From positions 1 through 49,897 of the forward strand of contig DXFG01000037.1 in the NCBI GenBank assembly GCA_019114545.1: a stretch of 49,897 nt of DNA, in the 5' to 3' direction. A model generated the notes under the pieces. It made no database searches. It was not told the origin of the DNA and saw nothing but the letters and a program-made list of their open reading frames with translations. Position numbers and translations under genes: made by a program. This DNA is from Candidatus Blautia pullistercoris. GTDB lineage: Bacteria > Bacillota > Clostridia > Lachnospirales > Lachnospiraceae. Below are positions 42,960 through 49,897 of this stretch, one piece after another; the stretch's first letter is position 1; the number at the start of each line of letters is the position of its first letter.

Positions 42960-43907
42960 TCATTCCCTTACCTGCACCAGATTTTTCAGGCTTTCTCCAG
43001 CCAGGTACCTGCCCAGGTTGTCTACACAGATATCTACCACATTGTCCAGAGTCACGGAAAGATGGTACCCGCCTGAAACATGAGGTGTAAGAAACACCTG
43101 GGGCATATCCCACAGGGGATGGTCCTCCGGTAAAGGCTCCGGATCCGTCACATCCAGGGCAGCGCCCCCCAGTTTTCCCTCTTTTAATGCCTGGAGCAGA
43201 TCCTCTGTAGAAACCGTATCCCCTCTTCCACCGTTTAAGAAAAGACTTCCCGGCTTCATCTGGTCAAAAAATTCTTTACCGAAAAATCCCTTGTTCTCTT
43301 CGGAACTTGGAAGGAAAGATACCACTGCGTCTGCTTTTGGCAGGAGTCCCCTGGTATCTTCCTGGAGATGAAGTTCATCCACATATTCCGGACAGGGGCT
43401 GTAAGTTCTTTTAATTCCGATCACGTAAGCCCCCAGGGCATGGGCCAGCCAGGCAAAACGCTTTCCAATATCTCCCAATCCCAGGACTATGACTGTAGTA
43501 TCGCTGATGGAGGTAACCTGTCCCTCATCCCCCCATTTATGGACTTTCTGATCATCCCGGTAAAGGTGCAATTTTTTCTGCATTGCCAGAAGCATGGCAA
43601 ACATATGCTCGGACACTGCCTGGCCATATGCGCCGCTGCAGGAAGTGAGAAGCCGGTCTCCTATGATCTCTTTCTTTGCATAGGCATCAAATCCGGCAGA
43701 ATTCAACTGCAGCCACTCCAGCTTTTTCGCCTCTTTCACCATTTTCGGAGGAACATTGCCCAAAATGATCTCCGCCTGGTCCACCTGGTCCTGGGTAATC
43801 TTTTCAGGATCAGAAAAAATAATCTTACTATTCTGCGCAGTTTTTTTCAGTAATTCCTGATGTTTTGCGTTCATAGGAATCACTGTCAGTATGTTTTTTT
43901 CCTGCAT
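42960..43907 (-). CDS. D-2-hydroxyacid dehydrogenase family protein
   Basis: A 315-residue NAD(P)-dependent oxidoreductase. The Rossmann motif is VLGLGDIGKRFA (about 145-156). The catalytic arginine is in NGGRGDTVSTEDL, the glutamate in DPEPLPEDHPLW and the histidine in LTPHVSGGYH. It belongs to the phosphoglycerate/glyoxylate dehydrogenase superfamily; the substrate is unknown. A possible serine-biosynthesis link to cysE is only suggestive. AAGGTGG lies before the ATG. It follows sigH by 40 nt in the same direction with no visible terminator between, so it may belong to the T-box operon. Confidence 0.9.
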   Translation of the reverse strand: MQEKNILTVIPMNAKHQELLKKTAQNSKIIFSDPEKITQDQVDQAEIILGNVPPKMVKEAKKLEWLQLNSAGFDAYAKKEIIGDRLLTSCSGAYGQAVSEHMFAMLLAMQKKLHLYRDDQKVHKWGDEGQVTSISDTTVIVLGLGDIGKRFAWLAHALGAYVIGIKRTYSPCPEYVDELHLQEDTRGLLPKADAVVSFLPSSEENKGFFGKEFFDQMKPGSLFLNGGRGDTVSTEDLLQALKEGKLGGAALDVTDPEPLPEDHPLWDMPQVFLTPHVSGGYHLSVTLDNVVDICVDNLGRYLAGESLKNLVQVRE

Positions 43908-43947
43908 GGACTGCCACCTTCTTTCTTTAGAAATATCTGTATATCCT

Positions 43948-44541
43948 CTATACCTTTTCTGTCAGGATATGGATCTTGTTCCGTATTCTTTGAAGAGCGT
44001 TATCAATAGATTTTGGAGATTTTTCCATCTGCCGGGCAATCTGGTGGTAATCCAGTCCCTCCAGATAAAGCTCCAGAACCTGATTTTCAAAAGGACTGAG
44101 CTTTTGTCTGATCTTTTCCAGCATAAGGTCTGCGTTTTCTCTGTCAATAATGATTTCTTCCGGATTCTGCTGCTTGGTATCCTCTGCATTCTTTAAAGGA
44201 CTGTTTTCCTCGCTTAAGGAAATGTAAGAATTTAAAGGCCTGTGCTTTTGTCTGCCTGATATTTCTATTGCCTTATAAATCTGTCTCTCCACACACAGAT
44301 TGGCAAAGGTGGCAAAAGAAGCGTTTTTATCCGGACGGTAATCCCGCACTGCCCGGAAAAGGCCGATCATCCCCTCCTGGATCAGATCTTCCTGTTCTCC
44401 TCCGATGAGGAACATAGCATGCGCTTTCTTCCGTACCATGCCTTTATACTTGTCGATCAGAAATTCTTCCAGTTTCTTTTCTCCGTTTTGCGCCCGAAGG
44501 ATCAGCTCTTCATCAGAAATCCCTTCATACTCTTTCATCAT
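43948..44541 (-). CDS. sigH: RNA polymerase sigma-H factor (sporulation/transition state)
   Basis: A 197-residue sigma-70-family factor. Region 2 is MVRKKAHAMFLIGGEQEDLIQEGMIGLFRAVRDYRP with FATFANLCVERQI, and region 4 is LSPFENQVLELYLEGLDYHQIARQMEKSPKSIDNALQRIRNKI. This is the SigH pattern, which directs early sporulation and stationary-phase genes. The position after cysE-cysS-mrnC-rlmB is the conserved Firmicute arrangement; the yacP gene usually found before sigH is absent. A weak AGG site lies about 9 nt before the ATG. Confidence 0.95.
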   Translation of the reverse strand: MMKEYEGISDEELILRAQNGEKKLEEFLIDKYKGMVRKKAHAMFLIGGEQEDLIQEGMIGLFRAVRDYRPDKNASFATFANLCVERQIYKAIEISGRQKHRPLNSYISLSEENSPLKNAEDTKQQNPEEIIIDRENADLMLEKIRQKLSPFENQVLELYLEGLDYHQIARQMEKSPKSIDNALQRIRNKIHILTEKV

Positions 44542-44560
44542 ATCTGAAACCTGTATTATT

Positions 44561-45310
44561 TTACTTGTTTAATCTCTGCCTTACGATCTCAAAGGCCAGT
44601 ACTCCCGCAGCCACAGAAGCATTTAAAGAGTCAATATCCCCCTTCATTGGAATAGACGCAATGAAATCGCATGTTTCTTTCACCAGTTTAGACACACCCT
44701 GTCCCTCATTGCCGATAACCAGACCTATAGGTCCTTTCAGATCCAGATCATACATCCGGGTCCCGCCCATATCTGCGCATACAAACCAGATTCCCTCTTT
44801 TTTCAGGCTTTCAATGGTCCTGGCAATATTGGTCACCTTCGCCACAGGAGTATAGTTCAAAGCCCCTGCAGATGTCCGGGCTACCACAGCAGTTAACCCT
44901 GCCGCCCGGTTTTTAGGTATGATCACACCGTGGGCTCCTGCCAGATTGGCCGTACGGATAATGGCCCCCAGATTGTGGGGATCTTCAATGTTATCCAGTA
45001 TAAAAAGGAAAGGCGGCTCCCCTTTTTTTTGGGCGGCTTCCAGTATATCCTCCACCTGGGCGTAGGCATAAGCCGCTGTCTGTGCGATGACTCCCTGGTG
45101 CATTCCTGTTTGAGACATCTGATCCAGACGTTCTTTTTTTACAAATTTCACAATGGTGTTCTGTTTTTTGGCCTCACGGAGAATGGTCCGCACCGGCCCG
45201 TCCTCACAGTGCTCCAGCACAAAAAGCTTATCTACCGTCCTGCCGGAACGGAAAGCCTCCAGCACTGCGTTTCGTCCTTCAATATTACTTTCCTGGTATC
45301 TGTTCTCCAT
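44561..45310 (-). CDS. rlmB: 23S rRNA (guanosine-2'-O-)-methyltransferase RlmB family
   Basis: A 249-residue SpoU-family RNA ribose methyltransferase. An N-terminal substrate-binding domain (IEGRNAVLEAFRSGRTVDKLFV) precedes the knotted SPOUT domain with motifs NIGAIIRTANLAG-like (NLGAIIRTANLAGA), VIGNEGQGVSKLV and IPMKGDIDSLNASVAAGVLAFE. It methylates 23S rRNA or a related RNA in the cytoplasm. GAAGGAGAAG precedes the ATG. It overlaps mrnC by 26 bp and precedes sigH by 19 nt. Confidence 0.95.
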   Translation of the reverse strand: MENRYQESNIEGRNAVLEAFRSGRTVDKLFVLEHCEDGPVRTILREAKKQNTIVKFVKKERLDQMSQTGMHQGVIAQTAAYAYAQVEDILEAAQKKGEPPFLFILDNIEDPHNLGAIIRTANLAGAHGVIIPKNRAAGLTAVVARTSAGALNYTPVAKVTNIARTIESLKKEGIWFVCADMGGTRMYDLDLKGPIGLVIGNEGQGVSKLVKETCDFIASIPMKGDIDSLNASVAAGVLAFEIVRQRLNK

Positions 45311-45734
45311 CCTCTTCTCCTTCCTGAAGTCCCAGTTTCACCAGCTCCAGTATCCGCTCCCACTGCTCTGTAAGATACAGGTATCCCATAAGGGCCTCAA
45401 ATCCTGTAGCCCTCCGGTAATCGGACATGGTAGCATTTTTTGCCATAGTGTAGGACTTGGCGTTTCGTCCCCTGCGGAAGATCCCCAGTTCTTCTTCTGT
45501 AAGACAGGGCTTCAGTTTTTCAATCATTTCTGACTGTGCAGAGGCCTTCACCAGCCGGTTCGCTCTCTGGTTCAGTTTATTTACCTGGGTATTTCCCTTT
45601 TCCACTAATAGGGTGCGGATCACCAACTCATAAACTGCGTCTCCGATATAGGCCAGGGTCAGAGGCGAGTATGTCCGGATATCCGGTGCCTCCAGCCCGA
45701 AAAGCTCCCTGAAATGTTCTAAGCTCTTTTCCAT
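45285..45734 (-). CDS. mrnC: Mini-ribonuclease III
   Basis: A 149-residue RNase III catalytic domain without the double-stranded RNA-binding domain. LAYIGDAVYELVIRTLL holds the metal-binding acidic residues, and the block RRGRNAKSYTMAKNATMSDYRRATGFEALMGYLYL is typical of MrnC. In Bacillus it matures 23S rRNA. It overlaps cysS by 16 bp and rlmB by 26 bp, so translation of the three is coupled. Confidence 0.95.
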   Translation of the reverse strand: MEKSLEHFRELFGLEAPDIRTYSPLTLAYIGDAVYELVIRTLLVEKGNTQVNKLNQRANRLVKASAQSEMIEKLKPCLTEEELGIFRRGRNAKSYTMAKNATMSDYRRATGFEALMGYLYLTEQWERILELVKLGLQEGEEDGEQIPGK

Positions 45735-47125
45735 TGCACGCCTTCTCTCGTATCTTTCAGAATAATGCCCATGGCCGCAAGCTGGTCCCGGATCTCATCT
45801 GCCCGTTTGAAGTTCTTCTCTTTTCTGGCTGCCTGACGCTCAGCGATCAGCTTTTCCACATCTTCATCCAGCACTTCCTCCTCTTTATCCACCAGAAGTC
45901 CCAGAACATCACTTAATTTTACAATGGTATCAAAAAGATACTGGACAAAAGCCTTAGTGCTGTCTCCATTGCCATGGGTATTGGCAAATTTTACCAGTTC
46001 AAAGATGGCAGCGACGGCGTCTGCTGTATTAAAGTCATCTTCCATAGCCTCTTCATATTTTTTCACATAAACCTGCACTTCTTCAGCCAGCTTTGTCTCT
46101 TCTTCTGTCATAGTCTCACCCTGGGCAGACCCGGCCAGACGTTTTAACTGGTCCACACAGGTTATGATCCTGTCCAGCGCATTTTTGGAAGATTCCATCA
46201 GTTCTGCGCTGAAGTTCAGCGGACTTCTGTAATGGGCGTTCAGCATAAAGAACCGCAGAACCTGGAGATCATATTTTTCACCGATCTCACGGACAGTGAA
46301 GAAGTTTCCAAGAGATTTGGACATCTTCCGATTGTCAATATTCAGGAAGGCATTGTGCATCCAGTATCTGGCAAATATTTTTCCATTGCAGCACTCAGAC
46401 TGGGCAATCTCATTTTCATGATGAGGGAAGATCAGGTCTTCCCCGCCTGCATGGATATCAATTTCTTCTCCCAGATATTTCTTGGACATTACCGAGCACT
46501 CGATATGCCAGCCGGGACGTCCCTCCCCCCAGGGAGATACCCAGTAAGGTTCTCCTTCTTTTTTAGGCTTCCATAACACAAAGTCCAGGGGATCTTCCTT
46601 CTGGTCTTCTCCGGAAACCTGGAGAGAACGGAATCCGGACTGGAGATCTTCCAGGTTCTTATGAGAAAGCTTTCCGTATTCTTTAAAGTTCTTTACCCGG
46701 AAATACACGGTGCCGTTGACCTCATAGGCAAATCCTTTATCGATGAGAGTCTGGATCATCTCAATCATGCCATCGATCTCCTGAGTTGCCAGCGGATGGG
46801 TGGTAGCCGGCTTTACATTCATGTCTGCCATGTCTTTTTTACACTCTTTGATATAGCGGGTGGAAATCTCTTCGGCGCTGACCCCTTCTTCAATGGCTTT
46901 TGCAATGATCTTATCGTCTACATCTGTAAAGTTTGACACATAGTTGACCTCATAGCCTTTATATTCCATATATCTGCGCACCGTATCGAAAACGATCATA
47001 GGTCTTGCATTTCCGATATGGATAAAGTTATAGACCGTAGGCCCGCATACATACATTTTCACCTTTCCCTCTTCCAGAGGAATAAATTCTTCCTTTCTCT
47101 TTGTCAGGGTGTTATAAATCTTCAT
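45719..47125 (-). CDS. cysS: Cysteinyl-tRNA synthetase
   Basis: A 468-residue class I synthetase. The zinc-binding and HIGH block is [17 protein letters not shown], and the remaining zinc ligands lie in the WHIECSVMS and [10 protein letters not shown] blocks. KMSKS is in [15 protein letters not shown]. The C-terminal anticodon-binding region ends [11 protein letters not shown]. The start at 47125 follows AAGGAG; the longer frame extends into cysE. The ATG overlaps the cysE stop (ATGA). Expression is controlled by the cysteine T-box upstream of cysE. Confidence 0.97.
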   Translation of the reverse strand: MKIYNTLTKRKEEFIPLEEGKVKMYVCGPTVYNFIHIGNARPMIVFDTVRRYMEYKGYEVNYVSNFTDVDDKIIAKAIEEGVSAEEISTRYIKECKKDMADMNVKPATTHPLATQEIDGMIEMIQTLIDKGFAYEVNGTVYFRVKNFKEYGKLSHKNLEDLQSGFRSLQVSGEDQKEDPLDFVLWKPKKEGEPYWVSPWGEGRPGWHIECSVMSKKYLGEEIDIHAGGEDLIFPHHENEIAQSECCNGKIFARYWMHNAFLNIDNRKMSKSLGNFFTVREIGEKYDLQVLRFFMLNAHYRSPLNFSAELMESSKNALDRIITCVDQLKRLAGSAQGETMTEEETKLAEEVQVYVKKYEEAMEDDFNTADAVAAIFELVKFANTHGNGDSTKAFVQYLFDTIVKLSDVLGLLVDKEEEVLDEDVEKLIAERQAARKEKNFKRADEIRDQLAAMGIILKDTREGVQWKRA

Positions 47126-47874
47126 GAATTTTCTCCTTTTCTCCTTGCATTTTCCAATTCCAGTCTGTGCTCCTGCTCCGCCTTTTCTCTGGCCCTGCGG
47201 CACATCTCTTCTTTTTCTCTCATATCCTGGAGTTCATAGTGCATTTTCTGAAGTTCCGAACGAAGCTGTTCATTTTCCCTCTGCAGAACGTGGATATCAT
47301 CTAAGGTAGGATCCGGCAGATGTACCTGATCCATATCCACTCTGGGTACTTTTTTATTTTCTCTTTTTACCACTCTTCCAGGAACCCCTACTACCGTGCA
47401 GTTCGGCGGTACCTCCTCCAGCACCACGCTGCCTGCCCCGATCTTGGAGTTTTCTCCGATGGTAAAAGAACCCAGGATCTTGGCTCCGGCACTGACCATC
47501 ACATTGTCCTTCAGGGTAGGATGGCGCTTTCCGGTCTCTTTCCCTGTTCCGCCCAGGGTCACTCCCTGATACAGGGTCACATTATCGCCGATAACCGTGG
47601 TCTCTCCTATAATCACTCCGGCCCCATGGTCAATAAACAGCCCTTTCCCTATTTTTGCCCCGGGATGGATTTCAATACCTGTTTTTCTGGCGGCTCTCTG
47701 AGAAATCCATCTGGCCAGGAAATAATGGCCTTTTTTATACAGTTTATGGGCCCTCCGGTACTGGATCATTACCCGGAAACTGGGATACAGCAGTACCTCA
47801 AGGGGAGATTTTATAGCAGGATCTCTTTCCTGGATCACCTGAAATTCTTCCTTAATATGTCCGATAAAGCCCAT
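47122..47874 (-). CDS. cysE: Serine O-acetyltransferase with coiled-coil tail
   Basis: A 250-residue left-handed beta-helix acetyltransferase making O-acetylserine, the direct cysteine precursor. The hexapeptide region spans about 70-175 (IHPGAKIGKGLFIDHGAGVIIGETTVIGDNVTLYQGVTLGG) with catalytic His in DHG and HP. After about residue 190 there is an extra charged, heptad-like helix (VLQRENEQLRSELQKMHYEL...) of about 60 residues. This is longer than classical CysE and may add oligomerisation. A GGTGAG site precedes the ATG. It is the first gene after the T-box. Confidence 0.96.
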   Translation of the reverse strand: MGFIGHIKEEFQVIQERDPAIKSPLEVLLYPSFRVMIQYRRAHKLYKKGHYFLARWISQRAARKTGIEIHPGAKIGKGLFIDHGAGVIIGETTVIGDNVTLYQGVTLGGTGKETGKRHPTLKDNVMVSAGAKILGSFTIGENSKIGAGSVVLEEVPPNCTVVGVPGRVVKRENKKVPRVDMDQVHLPDPTLDDIHVLQRENEQLRSELQKMHYELQDMREKEEMCRRAREKAEQEHRLELENARRKGENS

Positions 47875-47951
47875 TCTCTCACCTCACTCCTAAAACAAAC
47901 CTATTTTTCCGCAGTTGTTCCAAAGCATCTGGTCAAACAGCCGCAAATTTT

Positions 47952-48214
47952 TTTAGAAAAAGAAAGCCTCTATATCCCAAAGGACATAGAGACGAATATT
48001 TCCGCGGTTCCACTCTACTTGAAGACAAAAGTCTTCCGCTTATCCCCCGTAACGCTGGTCTGCGTGTCCGGCTGTGTTCTGATAAGACAGTCACCGGACC
48101 GGCTCCCGAATGCACTTTCCCGGATTTCTCTATAAAAGAGCTTTCAGCCGACGGCCCCTTCTCTCTGGATAAATCATACCCGGTACTCTTTTCGTTCCAA
48201 GCCTTTCCATATCT
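47952..48214 (-). promoter_or_regulatory. T-box riboswitch, cysteine-specific, upstream of cysE-cysS
   Basis: The T-box antiterminator sequence AGAGTGGAACCGCGG is at 48016-48002. It is followed by a terminator stem GTCTCTATGTCC/GGATATAGAGGC (47993-47966) and a T-run. Stem I contains GAAAGTGCATTCGGGAGC, with specifier UGC (Cys) at 48114-48112. This RNA reads through when uncharged tRNA-Cys binds. Confidence 0.93.
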
Positions 48215-48220
48215 TCTATT

Positions 48221-48249
48221 AGTTTATTCATAAATCCCGGGTTTGTCAA
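48221..48249 (-). promoter_or_regulatory. Promoter of the T-box/cysE operon
   Basis: Minus-strand TTGACA (48249-48244), 17-bp spacer, TAAACT (48226-48221), placed to start the T-box RNA near 48214. Confidence 0.75.
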
Positions 48250-48287
48250 TAGGAAAACCATTGGAAACCTGCCCCGGGCCGTACATA

Positions 48288-48331
48288 AAAAGGAGGAAGC
48301 CCTGACCTTTTACGGAAAGGACTCCCTCTTC
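48288..48331 (-). terminator. Terminator of gdhA
   Basis: An imperfect GC-rich hairpin (AGGGAGTCCTTT.../AAAGG...CTTCCTCC) is followed by TTTTTATG on the minus strand, about 65 nt after the gdhA stop. Confidence 0.7.
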
Positions 48332-48395
48332 TCTATATCCAGAATGCGGAGGATACAGTATACAAATGTATTACACTGATACATTTTTTACAATA

Positions 48396-49748
<1,353 letters not shown>

Positions 49749-49771
49749 TCACATTTTTTACTCTGTGTTGT

Positions 49772-49800
49772 ATTATAAAGCCTTCTTGGAAATTTTGCAA
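49772..49800 (-). promoter_or_regulatory. Sigma-A promoter of gdhA
   Basis: Minus-strand TTGCAA (49800-49795), 17-bp spacer, TATAAT (49777-49772), about 40 nt before the ATG. Confidence 0.85.
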
Positions 49801-49897
49801 GATTATTTTTCCATTCCTGCATATTTTTTAATCATATCTGTTATTCCAGATTATTATATTGTTTTTTTGAATCCTTTTTATTTTTTTGTTTCATTTC

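Overview
The window looks like chromosomal DNA of an anaerobic gut Firmicute, most likely a member of Lachnospiraceae (Clostridia). The evidence is moderate GC, strong AGGAGG-type ribosome binding sites, sigma-A promoters with 17-bp spacers, a cysteine T-box, an early sporulation sigma factor (sigH) in the Bacillus/Clostridium cysE-cysS-mrnC-rlmB-sigH order, a PTS sucrose system and a sortase-anchored VaFE/Cna-B surface protein. I cannot fix the genus from sequence alone. I saw no IS element, prophage, rRNA operon or CRISPR array.

Left part (1-19.5 kb). A truncated conserved hypothetical gene and tRNA-Leu(CAA) are followed by minus-strand housekeeping genes: diaminopimelate decarboxylase-like lysA, a HAD phosphatase, pyruvate kinase, a rhomboid-like pseudoprotease with a zinc-binding tail, CorA and a lactonase-type beta-propeller. 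A plus-strand polyamine ABC operon follows (potA, potB and a fused potC-potD), ending with an RluA-type pseudouridine synthase. Opposite it lie a MacA/MacB-type efflux operon, a small membrane protein, trpS with a UPF0303 gene, and a methyltransferase.

Middle (19.5-35.3 kb). luxS has a canonical promoter but an odd 3' end. It is followed by a MarR/YczE pair with a palindromic operator, and by a selenium-dependent molybdenum hydroxylase maturation cluster (DUF3343, yedF, yqeB and a yqeC-mocA fusion). Next come a ferredoxin-nitroreductase, tRNA-Thr(GGT), and a sucrose/fructoside module (GH32, PTS EIIBCA, LacI regulator). The LacI gene is translationally coupled to a GNAT gene, with a second GNAT gene just upstream. 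Further on are a relic of a GH1 gene, a DUF3786 gene, another GNAT, an S66 peptidase and an AEC transporter.

Right part (35.3-49.9 kb). One 2182-codon gene encodes a cell-surface protein combining a subtilisin-like domain, an NlpC/P60-like domain, seven SpaA/Cna-B-like modules, five VaFE repeats and a sortase signal. Its roughly 260-nt leader contains a probable intrinsic terminator. Two single-gene tRNA units (Val-CAC, Ala-GGC) follow. Next is a T-box(Cys) operon cysE-cysS-mrnC-rlmB-sigH, probably continuing into a 2-hydroxyacid dehydrogenase gene, and then gdhA.

The features most worth a second look are the surface protein with its attenuator-like leader, a structured intergenic repeat found twice (about 3.1 kb and 31.6 kb), the rhomboid pseudoprotease with zinc-ligand tail, and the YqeC-MocA fusion. 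All family assignments come from reading motifs; no database search was possible.
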